Positions 34,885-47,759 are shown, counted from the stretch's first letter. The stretch is DNA of 64,000 bases from Cryptomeria japonica (GCF_030272615.1 NC_081408.1:67499546-67563545), one strand, 5' to 3'. The notes: generated by a model not told the origin, from the letters alone. Numbers and translations: made by a program.

Positions 34885-35883
34885 GGCAATTATCCAAGAA
34901 TTGGGTTATGAAGCAACAACAACTAGGGCCTTACCCTTTCCTTTCCCTTTACTCTTATCTATATACTTAGAAGATCCTTCTGATGAACTTTGTTTGATTG
35001 AATCAGGCACCTTGATATTATTCTTTTCAAGAAGATTTGAAAGGTGATCAATTTATTCCTTTAATCACTTATGTTCATCATGACCAGGCCTCTTACAATA
35101 AGAACACTTGACCTTCTCCTTCTTAGGTTGTTCACCTCTTGATGAAGAGGTCTGATTATCTACTTTTGAAGTAGCAGATTTTTGGTCTTTTTTCTTCTAT
35201 CCTTGGTTCTTTTGTTTCTTATCTTGCTTACTAGACCCTTTTTGTTCTTTTGTGCCTTGATTTACAACTAAGGCATGTGACTTAGAGGGTTTTATTGTAC
35301 CCATTTGAACCAGTTTGTCTTGCTCCCTAGTGAGTTTTGTAGCAAATTCATCTAGAGAAGTCATTTTGAATGTGGTACCTAGGGCACATTTTGTAGCAAA
35401 GAATGTAGAAATAAACATTGAATAGTTAGGACCAAGCTTAGAAAGAATACTCAAGATTAGTTGCTTATCATCTTTCTTAGTTCCACACCGTTCCAACTGC
35501 AATCTTATAGACTTAAGTTCAGTGAAGAAGTCTTGTATAGTATCAAAATTGGTTGGATTCAACCCTATGAGTTCATTCTCTAACTAATGACCTCTTAGCT
35601 CATCCTGCTTACCAAAGAGGTTTTCCAAAGTGGTCCACACTACATTTGGTGTAGTGGCAGATTCAATGTGAAAAAAAAGGTCTAGAGAGACTGACATACA
35701 TAGAGTACCAAAAGCTTCATCACATTTATTAAACCATTTAATCTTTTCTACAGCATCTTGAGGTTCAATTTTAAGTCCCATAGTAACACGATGATATCCA
35801 TGTCTTTTCAGATATATTATCATCTTAGATTTCCATTCAAAATAATTATATGGTGTTAAAAGTGGAACTATAGATGCATCCAT
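34885..35883 (-). pseudogene. Copia B gag
   Basis: Starts at an ATG (35883) with MDASIVPLLTPYNYFEWK, the usual copia gag opening in which a YxxW-like phrase follows the start. Then LENLFGKQDELRGH, LSKLGPNYSMF and a Lys-rich tail, followed by a zinc knuckle CSYCKRPGHDEHK in which the last Cys position is occupied by a TGA. Same frame as pol, as in copia elements with a single gag-pol polyprotein. Three or more stops. Confidence 0.9.
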
Positions 35884-36898
35884 GATAGTAGAAAAGAAGA
35901 TTGCAAAGAATCAGGAAAAGTGCAAGAAAGAAGGTACAAGAGACACCCCCCCTTTTCACTAGTCTTAGAAATCACCCCCCCCAAATATTACAAGGTTGGC
36001 ACTTTATAATTAGTGCATTTACAAGGATTTTTATCATATTACAATTCTTTTAAGAAACCAATAGAGATTTTAAATACAAATATCTTGAGACAAGATCTGA
36101 AACAAATTAGCCTTATAACTACTTAATTTATCTTAATACCTTTCCAACAACTATTAGTTTTTGAAAAACAGAGTTGTGAGGAGAAAGATATGACCAGTTG
36201 AAGAGAAAAAGAAGTAGCTGATACAACCTTTAATATCTGATAGAAAAAGGCAAAAAAAAATATTTGGACTTGCAATAATTAAGAGTGCTCATTTCCAGCT
36301 TTCTGTCAAGTATTTGTTTGCAAAAATCTGACACCTGAGGCAAAAGTTGTGCAACTTTTAAGAAATGTTGCTGAATTTCCCTGATAGAAAAATAGTTTAG
36401 GCCCTATTCAAGATTGAATTCTGCATAATTTATTCATTTTTAGAAATAACATCCAAAACCCAAAAGTTTTTGGATGCTGGGAAGAAAAACCAGAAATCGT
36501 TTTTTGTGAAAATGAACAGAAGTTGGAACACTAAAGCCAAAATGAAAACAGCTCCAGTAAAAAACATTTACTCTTATTTTTTTACTATGTCCTCCAAACT
36601 CTAATTTTGGTGAAATAAAAGTCACTTTTGACTTTGTCAAGCCTTATGGACACTTTGGAAATTCTTATTAAGCTTCTAATATTACCACAAAGCTGCAATC
36701 ATTCAGATCTTACAAGAACACATACATGTAAACCAGATTTAATTAGAAGCTATTTTCCTTTAAATTGTTCTGATTCTCCAGATCACACGAGAATACAAGA
36801 GAAGAGCATACTTAGTTTTTAAGGAAAATATTAGCTATATAAAACTCTCAAATCTCTCAAATAAATCAAAAATAGAAATGAGCTATACCAGACAATAA
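35884..36898 (-). other. Copia B 5' leader, non-coding
   Basis: About 1 kb between the primer site and gag, with no open frame of note. It would hold the packaging and dimerisation signals, which cannot be identified by eye. C-runs lie near 35945 and 35976. Confidence 0.6.
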
Positions 36899-36910
36899 GC
36901 TCTGATACCA
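36899..36910 (-). promoter_or_regulatory. Copia B primer-binding site
   Basis: The minus strand reads TGGTATCAGAGC directly beside the 5' LTR: an exact tRNA-iMet type site. Confidence 0.93.
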
Positions 36911-37550
36911 TGTGAGATTTTGCGAGAAGCGAGAACCGAGCCAAGATCTATTGTCAGTCATAGATCACATGCAACTCCTCACATAATGAATAATCGAAGA
37001 TCAAAATAGCTGAATGAAGATAATTTCGATATAAGAGAGAAATAGAGACAAAGAAGAGAATTTGGAGAAGACTCTCACCAAGCTATCACTCCACTAACCT
37101 GACTAGTGAAGGTGAGAGTATAGTGCTTATTATATAGAAAATATAAGCATATACATCCAAGGGGTGCATTAAATCCTATTCCCCATAAAAAGTGGGAGGT
37201 TGTACCTTCTTGGTAAATACCAAAACATGTGGCATAACCTCCTTACATGAAGACAAAAAAGGAGTTGAGAAAGTTGGCACATAAGGTCAAAAGAGGGTGT
37301 GAAACCCAACTACCCCATAACTCACTTAGGAAATGACAAAATAGTGGTTATGAGAGGTAGCACAACAAGCCAATAGAGGGTGTGTAACTCAACTACCCAT
37401 GTGAGGTGGAGAGTTACACATGTAGTTGAAGTATTTTGCCACATGTCCTCATATAAACCACTCATATTAACCTAAGCAAGCTTAAATAATATATGTGTAG
37501 GAAAAATAAATACCCCCAAACATAAGGAAAATAAAAAACCTACACTAACA
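36911..37550 (-). repeat. Copia B 5' LTR
   Basis: 640 bp, duplicate of the left LTR. GTTTG follows, against GTTTA before the left LTR; in the uninterrupted gypsy 3' LTR the site is GTTTA followed by TTAGGG. Confidence 0.9.
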
Positions 37551-37872
37551 GTTTGTTAGGGTTTCCTAAAGCCCATAAGGTATACCTAAGGATTAGGGGT
37601 AATTTTAGGCATGTTTCTACTCCCATGTGACCTTTTAGACACCTTAAAAAGTGACTTTTCTAAGTTGTGCGAAAATGGAAATTTGAAGCTTGAACTAAGT
37701 TGTTAACCTTCCTTTTTGAATGAGAGTTCCCTTTCCCATTTTACCTTACCTTTCCTTTCAGTTTTAGAAACTTGTGGGAACTCTCACTAGGGTCTTAAGC
37801 AAGAATGAGAGATTTTGGGGGTAATCACCCACTCTCCATTTTTGGAGACAAAGAATTTTGAAAGGAAAAAGA

Positions 37873-38024
37873 TAGATTTGGGATTAAGAATTTGGCTAAG
37901 TGTAGAAAGGAAAGACTGGTGGAATTAGGCTGCTCATCCTCAACAATATAGATTTGGGATTAAGAATTTGGCTAAGTGTAGAAAGGAAAGATTGGTGGAA
38001 TTGGGCTGCTCATCCTCAACAAAA
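37873..38024. repeat. 76 bp tandem duplication inside the gypsy 5' LTR
   Basis: Two units starting TAGATTTGGGATTAAGAA and ending CATCCTCAACAA, with two transitions between them. The 3' LTR has one unit (about 46174-46248), so the duplication is private to this LTR. Confidence 0.9.
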
Positions 38025-39498
38025 CTAGCATACCTTTGGGCAGTTTAAGGTTGGTTCTACCTTTCTTGTAATGTTTTCTTATTGCATGTTGTATTGAAAG
38101 AATTGCTTGCGTTAAAGGCTAGTTCTCCTTGCATGTATTCCTTGGAAATTTATTTGGTGTTTTGTGCTTATGCAATTTATGTGGTTTGGGAGTAAACAAG
38201 GCCTCCTACTCTTAGGAGAGAGGATGGTCTTGTGGGTGGTAGAAGTGACAACCCTCGAGTGAGAGGCTCTTGTTATGAGAGTGATCACAAGGGATTTTAT
38301 GTGACCCTTGTTGTATGGCTTGTTTATTCATTGGGGGTCACAAGGAGGGAAATAAGGCATGAATGCCTTGGGGGGCATAAGGAATTTGGGGTTGTTATTC
38401 TTGATGTATTTGGTTTGCCATGATGTGGCTATATGTTTTACCATACTTGCAATCTCCTCAGGATACTTGGTCCACTACTAGCCTTGAAAAGACATCACAA
38501 TGTGTGGTGCAGTGTAGCCTGGGTTGGGATTGTGTTTGAGATTGTGTTTTCCCTTGTCTTTTGTGTTTGCATGTGTGTTACCTGTCTAAGGCTTGGTTCT
38601 CCAAGCTCGGGGGTGGCTACCAGTTAGCCTAGGCTAGGAGGTGAGCACTCCATGGTCACAGTCTTCGATTTATTTGTAGGTTGTTAGAAGAAAATGATAG
38701 GACAAGTAGATGTGGCTGGAATTAGTTGTTGTAGAAAAATATTTGGATATGTATTTATTATTTTCCTCATTTATTAGAAATGAGGAACCTAATTGTAAAG
38801 TGACAAGAGTATCTTGGAGATAAGATTTAAAGATATATAATATTTATTTATGCTATACTGCAGAAAAGAAAGAAGTAACTTTGGTTTTAGTTTTTTTCTA
38901 TATTTCTGAAAAAAATAACATGGTTGGGTTTTAGGATATTCGGAAAGAAAGTGATTTATACATTCCTATTTTGTATTTAAAACAAATATTAGAAAAGAAA
39001 GGAATTAGATTTGCATGCATATAGGAGGTTGAAGATAAAAGCATTTAGATCTATACATGGAAATGTAAAAGTTATTTTATTTAAACATGTGATTTTATTT
39101 CATGTGTGATTTTATTTTAATTGCAGAAAATAAAGTCTATAAAGTTAAAATAACCATCTCTTTAGTTGAATTTAATTATTTCTAAGTTTAATATAGTTGT
39201 TGTTTTAGGATTAGTTAATTCTGTTAATTACTTTTATTTCAGAAAGTAAATATAGAGTTAAATAGTCTAATTAATTTAAGTAATATAATATTTGTCCAGT
39301 TGCAACTTAAGTTCTGTTAAATTCTGTCAATCATCTATTCAATAAATTTCATCTAAAGTCACATGGATTATCCTTGACTTATAGAATTAAAAAAAAAAAA
39401 AATCAATATATTAACTTCAGTATTTTGTACAATAAGTTTCTATGTTCGAATACATACTTGTAATTAAAATGCTTTTGTCTATTCATTATATATTTTCT

Positions 39499-39499
39499 G

Positions 39500-39556
<57 letters not shown>
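39499..39556. repeat. (TA)n microsatellite in the gypsy 5' LTR
   Basis: About 28 uninterrupted TA dinucleotides. It lies at the edge of the block missing from this LTR relative to the 3' LTR. Confidence 0.95.
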
Positions 39557-39560
<4 letters not shown>

Positions 39561-40008
39561 CAAATTACCATTGATGCATGCGATTAAACGTTATAGAAAA
39601 ATATTCATTTGCGAATATATTCGACCCTTTAGTTGATTTAGTTCAATCTACTAATTAATTATTGCTAAGTAAAATAAAGACACTTATAAAACTAATTGCT
39701 AGGACTAGTATAATTAGATCCTAAGATCAATGAATGGATATTGGAGATTAATATTTTTCTACGTTAATTAATTGATTTAATTATTGATTAAGAGCAATGC
39801 GACAATAAAACTATTCATTTAGAATTCTGTAGTTAATTTTAATTATTTTTGATTACTTGAGCTAGTAGATAAAGTTAACTCTAAACATAGTTAAGAGAAA
39901 ACATGTTATAGCATTTTATATTTGTCAATTTAAGGTTTAAGTTGTGATTTAAAAAAAATAAAAATAAAAATTATCCCATTCTTGCCCTAAATTTTGGGCA
40001 TGACATTT

Positions 40009-40021
40009 TGGTCTCAGAGCA
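40009..40021 (+). promoter_or_regulatory. Gypsy primer-binding site
   Basis: TGGTCTCAGAGCA, three bases after the LTR: tRNA-iMet complement with one mismatch (C for A). Confidence 0.8.
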
Positions 40022-40177
40022 AGGTTTCCAACACTAGGAACCTTTCTCCATTACATTTCGCTTAAAATTATCTAATTAATTTTATTAATTTTTCTAGGAT
40101 ATTTAAATTTAAATAATAAAATATTACTCCAAAGAAATTTGTTATTTAATTTATTTTATTTCATTTATTCTCTTAGG

Positions 40178-41640
40178 ATGCCTCTGACTATGTGACAAGC
40201 TCACAAGCGCAGAAGGGGTCCTAGGCGTGCACGCATAGCACGCAAAGAGGTAGTTAGGGAGGAATCGGTTCCAGAAGAGAACGCAAAGGATCCTCCTGAA
40301 TAGCCAAATGATCCAAACCGAAACCTCTTAGAAGCAATACAGAACCTAATTGGTATAGTTCGAGAAAGGCTTCCAGCAGAGGACCATCATGTTACAAATC
40401 AGAACTCTGGGAGTCATAGATCAGCTGATAGGGAATGGAGCAAGAGTCCACCTCCTATTCCCGTAGAGAGTCGGGGTGGGAATGAGCCAGAGTCTGTGCA
40501 CCTACCAGGACCACCTCTAGTGGTGGAGCAAGTTTATTTTGAGAGAGCTCATTAGGATCTAGGGGATCATATCAAGGAGGTTATGCGCCTCCAGCCACCA
40601 TCTTTTGGGGGTTCTACCGATAGGGTAGAAGCTGAGGCATGACTTTTGAGCCTTGAGAGGTTCTTTGCATTATGCTCTTACGAGAGCAATCTAAAAGCAC
40701 ATGTCATAGTCCATCTATTGAGAGGAATGACCTCCACATGGTGGAGATAGGAGGAGTACAAGTGCAGATTAATTCCTAATACCCTCACTTGGGAGATATT
40801 TACAGAGAGGTTCAAGGAGAGGTACCTATTGGAACATTACAGACAGCGTCAGATAGACGAGTTTCACGACCTACAACAAAAGAGCTTATCAGTGACCCAA
40901 TACGAGAGCAAATGTTTTGAGCTCTTTCCATACGTGGACTATCTAAAGGATGAGAAACTTCTCATCAACCACTTCATCAGAGGGCTGAATGTCGGCATAG
41001 CAGGGCCAGTGAGGATGTCCGCTCTAGGGAGCCTTCAAGTTGCTATGGAGAAGGCACTGATAGCAGAGGAGATTCAGGTCAGACCATAGGATACTAGGGA
41101 TCGGTTCCAGAACTGAAACCCTACACCCCAAACTTATGGATTTCAGAAACCCCATTGGAAAGGAAATAACCAAAACTCATAGGGGTTCTCCAAACCCCCT
41201 CCTCTGCAATAGTCACAACAAAACTAGAGGTAGAAGCCTCCACAGTATTAGCAGGGCACAAAGCCCAAGCAACGATAGTCTCAGGGTCAGAGGCAAGATC
41301 AAAGAGCTCAGGTGCCTTACACACCTCCAATGAGGACTCAATATTCTTCTAGGGGTGGGTACAGTGGATCTAGTAGGATAGGGGGATAGGCTTTCTCTAG
41401 GCCTCAGGGCTCCTAGTTTCAGGCACAGGGTGCTTAGTTTCAGGCACAGGGTGCTTGCTTTACATGTGGAGCCATGGGGCATATGGCAAGGGATTGTCCT
41501 CAGAGTCAAATGGGAGGGAATCAGTGGATGGCCACTTCAGAGCCTACAGTTGGTGATATGGGTAGGTCCCATAGAGTATTCACAGTGGTTGAAAACTGCT
41601 AGGCTGAGCACCAAGCCATGGTCATCGAGGTTGCAGGTAT
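40178..41640 (+). pseudogene. Gypsy gag with zinc knuckle
   Basis: Frame opens at an ATG (40178) with a basic N-terminus (KRRRGPRRARIARK), then the retrotrans-gag core (LLRGMTSTWWR, TWEIFTERFKERYL, LINHFIRGLNVGI) and a CCHC knuckle CFTCGAMGHMARDC at 41456-41497, all in one frame. In-frame stops at 40193, 40301, 40553, 40640 and 40748 and a few more after 41089. Gag would form the virus-like particle and bind RNA through the knuckle. Confidence 0.9.
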
Positions 41641-43521
41641 GATCAAAGGTAACAATGTATCTATTTTATTTGATTCGGGCTCTACTGACTCCTTCATTTC
41701 TCCATTGGTTGTGGAGCGTTGCGGGCTAGTGGAAACTAGATAAGGTGTCAGTTGGGAAGTTGAGTTAGCTTTAGGGGCTAGAGTGTCAGTGGAATTAGAG
41801 GTTAGGGCATGTCAGCTGTAGATTGGCAAGACCACCACTTTAGTAGACCTTAGAGTGACACCACTTGGATCTTATGGTATCATACTTGGCATGGATTGGC
41901 TTTATGCCCATAGAGCCAAGATGGATTGCCGCCTGAAAAAGATCAAGTGTGAGGATGATCATGGTTCTCCCATAGTTATCATCGGGAGTCAGAGACCTAT
42001 GTCTCTTCGTATGATCTCTGCTATGTAGCTTAAGCGGAGCATGCGAAAGGGATGTCAGCTTTTTGCTATCACCATTAGTGATCGAGGAGAAGAGGATAAA
42101 AAGTAAACATCACTTGAAGACCATCTTATCCTTAAGGGATATTTAGATGTGTTTCCATCAAAGTTACCTAGTATGCCACCTCGTAGAGAGATTGATGTTC
42201 ATATAGACCTTGTGTCAGGAGCTGAGCCAGTTTACAGAGCACCTTATAGGATGACCACAAATGAGCTTAATGAGCTCAAGATGCAGCTTGAGGAAATCCT
42301 TGAGAAGGGGCACATTCATCCTAGCATATCCCCATGGGGTGCACCAGTCATCTTTGTAAAGAGGAAGGATGGATCTCTCTGACTATGCATGGATTATTAT
42401 CAGTTAAACAAAGTAACTATCAAGAATTGATATCCATTACCCCGAATCAATGATTTATTTGACCAACTTCAAGGTGCCAAAGTATTTTCTAAGATTGATT
42501 TGAAGTTAGGATACCATCAGTTGAGAATAGTGGAAAGTGGTATCCACAAGACCGCATTTCGCACTAGATATGGCCACTATGAGTTCACCGTGGTTCCATT
42601 TGGTCTTATGAATGCTCCATCTATTTTCATGAGCCTCATAAATGGGGTATTCTGCACATTTCTAGACCACTTTGTGATTGTGTTCCTCGATGATATATTG
42701 ATATATTCTCAGAATGAGAAGGAGCATGAGGAGCACCTGAAATAGGTATTGCAGTGTTTGCGGGACAATTAGTTGTATGGCAGTTTGTCAAAGTGTGTTT
42801 TCTTTCATTCAGAGGTCAAGTACCTTGGGCACATTATTTTCAGTGATGGGATCTCAATTGACCCATCAAAGATCAGAGCTATTATGGATTGGCCAGCGCC
42901 AACTAGTGTGCCTAAGGTCAGGAGCTTCATGGGCTTAGTAGGCTATTGTCGATGTTTCGTTAAGGGATTCTCTAGAGTTGCACATCCTATTAATTCTCTT
43001 CAACATAAAGGGAAGAAATTTGAGTGGACAGAGAAGTGCGAGAAGCCCTTTTAGGAACTCAAAAAGGCACTCACTAGTGCACCTATCCTTGTAGTACCAG
43101 ATCCCTCAGCTAACTTCATGGTTTGCACAGATGCTTCCCTAGAGGTTTAGGAGTAGTCCTTATGCAGGATGGTAGGGCCATAGCTTTTGATTCTAGGAAA
43201 CTAAAGACTCATGAACTTAATTATCCTGCTCATGACCTTGAGCTTGTAGTAGTAGTGCATGCACTTGTGAGGTGGAGACACTTCCTTTCGGGTCATCACT
43301 TCGAGCTGCATTCAAATCATCAGAGTCTTCAGTACATTTTCACTCAGCCAAACCTTAATGCACATCAGAGGAGATGGATGGAGTTCTTGTGTGAATATAA
43401 TTTTGACGTTCACTACATCAAAGGAAAGGAAAATGTAGTTGCTAATGCTTTGAGTAGGAGACGTCATGAGGTATATACCATATTGATGGTTATGGATTTG
43501 AGAGATCGTATACTACAATAG
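41641..43521 (+). pseudogene. Gypsy protease, reverse transcriptase and RNase H
   Basis: The protease active site reads [79 protein letters not shown] and the catalytic FLDDILIYS. RNase H: VCTDASLE, LETHxxNYPAHDLEL-like and RWRHFLSGHHFELHSNHQSLQ, then YIKGKENVVANALSRR. A 1-base deletion near 43143 shifts the frame inside RNase H. Stops include 42380, 42426 and 42769, each explained by one transition. Confidence 0.92.
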
Positions 43522-44967
43522 TTGCCAGAGGATGGATGGTATTCAAAGGTTTGTTAGGTAATATGATCTTAGGATACTCTAGAGGGGAAATATGTAGATT
43601 ATTCTTTGGAGTTCGATGGACTATTATGCCATAGAGGGCATATCTATGTACCTTCTTCTAGCGGATTGTAAGAGTTCATTGTCACGGAGGCTCATAGAGC
43701 TCCTTATGCAGTGCATCCTGAAGTTAAGAAGATGCATGCTGACTTGAGATAGTTATATGATTGGCTAGGAATGCGGTAGCTCATTGCTGAGTTAGTAGCC
43801 TGATGCCTTGAGTGTCAGAGAGTAAAGGCGGAGCACTGCCATCTAGGTGGGTTGCTCCAGTCTCACGCTATACCAGATTGGAAGTGGGATACTATATCCA
43901 TGGATTTCATCATTGGTCTTCCTATGTCTTCTCATCACCATGATGCCATCTTGGTGACAGTTGACAAGTTGACCAAAGTGGCTCACTTTTCACCAGTTTG
44001 GACTACCTTCATAGCACTAGCAGTAGCACAGGTGTTCTTGCAAGACATTGTCAGACTTCATGGCATTCCACGCAAGACTATTTATAACAGGGATTCTCTC
44101 TTCACTTCTTCCTTTTGGAAGGCATTACAGGCAGCTATGGGCACTAAGCTCAATTTCAGTACAACCTATCACCTGGAAATGGATGGTCAGATAGAGAGGG
44201 TTAATCAGGTGTTAGAGGATATGCTTCACATGTACATCATGGATCATCAGACTAGATGGGAAGAGTACCTTCCCTTAGTGGAGTTTGCCTATAACAATGG
44301 GCATCACACTTCTTTGGGGATGCCACCCTATCAAGCATTATACGATAGGCCTTGTAGGACACCATTGAGTAGGGACCGCATAGATGACAAAGTTGCTATT
44401 GGCCCAAAGATAGTTCAGGCTATGGAACAACATGTGGATTTGATTAGGCAGCATCTTAGAGAAGCTCAAGATAGATAGAAGAAATATGCAGATGCAAAGA
44501 GGATAGATCATAGCTACTTGGTTGGAGACAGGGTCTTTTTGAGAGTGTGACCACATAAGAGTCCAATCCATTACGAAAAGGGTTCTAAGATCACACCTCG
44601 TTTTGTAGGACCATTTGAGATCCATGAGAGGATAGGACTAGTTGCCTACCATTTAGCATTACCACCTAGCCTGTCATGCATCCATGATGTGTTTCATGTA
44701 TTAGTTTTGAGGAAATATATCTATGATGAGTCTCATATTTTAGATTGGGATGCCTTGTAGGTGGACTCAGATGGGCAGCTAGCTTTGGAGGAGCCCATTC
44801 ACATTTTGGCACGCCAGATGCTGGCCCTTCGAGGTCGAGAGCTGGACCAAGTTAGGGTCCAGTGGGATTGCTATGATGTGGTTACAGCTTCATGGGAGGA
44901 CACAACACGTATTAGATCAAAGTACCCCCATCTTTTTTATGAACTCCAAGAGGAAGTTCATGCCTAG
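43522..44967 (+). pseudogene. Gypsy integrase with C-terminal chromodomain
   Basis: Order: HHCC-like zinc region (HPEVKKMHADLR...CLECQRVKA), catalytic core with SMDFIIGLP, the second Asp in NRDSLFTS (usually DRDxxF) and the Glu in MDGQIERVNQ, then the GPF/Y module (FVGPFEIHERIG) and a chromodomain-like end (RVQWDCYDVVTASWED, then KYPHLF). Chromodomains steer integration toward marked heterochromatin and define chromoviruses. Stops in the zinc region and between core and chromodomain inactivate it. Confidence 0.92.
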
Positions 44968-44977
44968 AGGGGGAGGG
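44966..44977 (+). promoter_or_regulatory. Gypsy polypurine tract
   Basis: TAGAGGGGGAGGG-type tract ends at the base before TGTGAGG of the 3' LTR. The pol stop TAG overlaps its first bases. Confidence 0.88.
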
Positions 44978-47759
44978 TGTGAGGCCCTACCCCAACTCAG
45001 TCTAGCATTTTAGTGGTTTTTATGTTGAGACTATTATGGATGCTTTATTTTTATGCATTATAGATTTAGAACTTATATGATTCCATGATTTGGATAACAT
45101 TACTATATGTGGATGCTTGATTTATATGATTTATGATATAGAACTCTACATGATTTTTGAATAGGATGAATTTGCAATGATATATATCATTATTGGATTT
45201 GCAAGACTTTACTATGATGATAGAAATAGGATGCATGTTTTATGTGTGGATCAAAATTATGAGAATTAGGATAAATGCTTATGTGAAATTACTTGGATAT
45301 AAGATATATTAAATTGTTCAAATGTAAATTGTATGCAAGTGTTTGATGTGTATTCATATTCATGTGTTTTGTATTATATGAGGTTATTTGAAATTATTAA
45401 TGTGTAACTGAGATGCGCAGGAAAATTATCCATGTGACCATGGAAATATTATAGAGAACCAAACCTAGACCTATGTGCATTTGTAAAACTAGGGTTTGTC
45501 TATTTGGAGAGACAAGACCCCGTTTGTATCATATTTTATTCATGAAAGTGATTGTTGCATGAATGTTAAATTGAATTTTGTTTATTTGTGTAAATCCGAC
45601 AAGAGACAAGATTTCATGTATAAATTTGTAAAAGTATTTTCTTTTTGTCACTCGACACATGTTTTGATTTATGTTTGAGCTTTTAAATTTGTCTCTTGGA
45701 GGGAGTTGTTTAACTATAGCCTTTTCAATTAATTTAACATGATTCCATAAATGCCTTGGGTAAAGAATCTTTGGGATGGTCAACATAGGTTTGACACGAA
45801 AATAAACTTCAGAGGGGTTTAAAAGGGTTAAATAGACTCCTAGGGGTAGTTTATTAGGGTTTCCTAAAGCCCATAAGGTATACCTAAGGGTTAGGGGTAA
45901 TTTTAGGCAAGTTTCTACTCCCATGTGACCTTTTAGACACCTTAAAAAGTGACTTTTCTAAGTTGTGCGAAAATAGAAATTTGAAGGTTGAACTAAGTTG
46001 TTAACCTTCCTTTTTGAATGAGAGTTCGCTTTCCCATTTTACCTTACCTTCCCTTTCAGTTTTAGAAACTTGTGGCAACTCTCACTAGGGTCTTCTTAAG
46101 CAAGAATGAGAGATTTTGGAGGTAATCACCCACTCTCTATTTTTGGAGACAAAGAATTTTGAAAGGAAAAAGATAGATTTGGGATTAAAAATTGGCTAAG
46201 TGTAGAAAGGAAAGACTAGTGGAATTGGGCTGCTCATCCTCAACAAAACGAGCATACCTTTGGGCAGTTTAAGGTTGGTTCTACCTTTCTTGTAATGTTT
46301 TCTTATTGCATGTTGTATTGAAATAATTGCTTGTTTTAAAGGCTAGTTTTCCTTGAATGTATTCCTTGGAAATTTATTTGGTGTTTTGTGCTTATGCAAT
46401 TTATGTGTTTTGGGAGTAAACAAGGTCTCCTACTCTTGGGAGAGAGGATGGTCTTGTGGGTGGTAGAAGTGATAGCCCTCGAGTGAGAGGCTCTTGTTAT
46501 GAGAGTGATCACAAGGGATTTTATGTGACCCTTGTTTTATGGCTTGTTTATTCATTGGGGGTCATAAGGAGGGAAATAAGGCATGAATGCCTTAGGGAGC
46601 ATAAGGAGTGTGGGGTTGTTATTCTTGATTATTTGGTTTTCCATGAGGTGGCTATATGTTTTACCATACTTGCAGTCTCTTCAGGGTACTTGGTCCACTA
46701 CCACCCTTGAAAAGACATCACAATGTGTGGTGCAGTGTAGTCTGGGTTGAGATTGTGTTTGAGATTGTGTTTTCGCTTGTCTTTTGTGTTTGCATGTGTG
46801 TTACCTGTCTAAGGCTTGGTTCTCCAAGCTCAGGGGTGGCTACCAGTTAGCCTAGGCTAGGAGGTGAGCACTCCATGGTTACGGTCTTCGATTTATTTGC
46901 AGGTTGTTAGAAGAAAATGACAGGACAAGTAGATGTGGCTAGAATTAGTTATTGCAGAAAAATATTTGGATATGTATTTATTATTTTCCTCATTTTATAG
47001 AAATGAGGAACCTAATTGTAAAGTGACAAGCGTATCTTGGAGATAAGATTTAAAGATATGTAATATTTATTTATGCTATATTCCAGAAAACAAAGAAGTA
47101 ACTCTAGTTTTAGTTTTTTTCTATATTTCTAAAAAAAGAACATGGTTTGGTTTTAGGATATTTGCAAAGAAAGTGATTTATACATTCCTATTTTGTATTT
47201 AAAACAAATATTAGAAAAGAAAGGAATTATATTTGCATGCATACATGAGGCTGAAGATAAAAGCATTTAGATCTATACATAGAAATGTAAAAGTTATTTT
47301 ATTTAAATCTGTGATTTTATTTCATGTGCAATTTTATTTTAATTACAGAAAATAAAGTCTATAAAGTTAAAATAACCATCTCTATAGTTGAATTTAATTA
47401 TTTATAAGTTTAATATAGTTGTTGTTTTAGGATTAGTTAATTCTGTTAATTACTTTTATTGCAGAAAGTAAATCTAGAGTTAAATAGTCTAATTAATTTA
47501 AGTAATATAATATTTGTCTAGTTGCAGCTTAAATTTTATTAAATTCTGTTAATCATCTATTCAATAAATTTCATCTAAAGTCACATGGATTATCCTTGAC
47601 TTATATAATTTAAAAAAAAGAAAAAACAATATAATAACTTCAGTATTTTGTACAGTAAGATTCTGTGTTCGAATACATACTTTTAATTAAAATACTTTTG
47701 TCTATTCATTATATATTTTCTGTTATATATAAATATGTAATTATATACATACAAATTTT

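Larger units (their letters stand above)
30962..37550 (-). mobile_element. Copia B: complete but inactivated Ty1/copia element, 6.6 kb
   Basis: LTRs of 638 and 640 bp (TGTGAGATT...CACTAACA on the plus strand), with polypurine tract, gag-pol and primer site in the right places for a minus-strand element. Target duplication GTTTA / GTTTG. Every gag-pol domain from 35883 down to about 32140 lies in one frame, interrupted only by point stops; one frameshift near 32137 disrupts RNase H. All three integrase acidic residues and the RT YVDD are present. About nine differences were counted in the first ~130 bp of the LTRs. Confidence 0.93.
37556..40005 (+). repeat. Gypsy 5' LTR, second piece
   Basis: Resumes at TTAGGGTTTCC and ends TTTGGGCATGACA. 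It differs from the 3' LTR by a 76 bp tandem duplication (37873-38024), a long (TA)n run, and absence of about 0.9 kb that the 3' LTR has between roughly 47757 and 48650. Confidence 0.9.

Noticed and set aside
38232-38423. Small frame repeated at 46456 in the gypsy LTRs
   Set aside because: LTR duplicates again; the reading frames diverge at their ends and show no domain.
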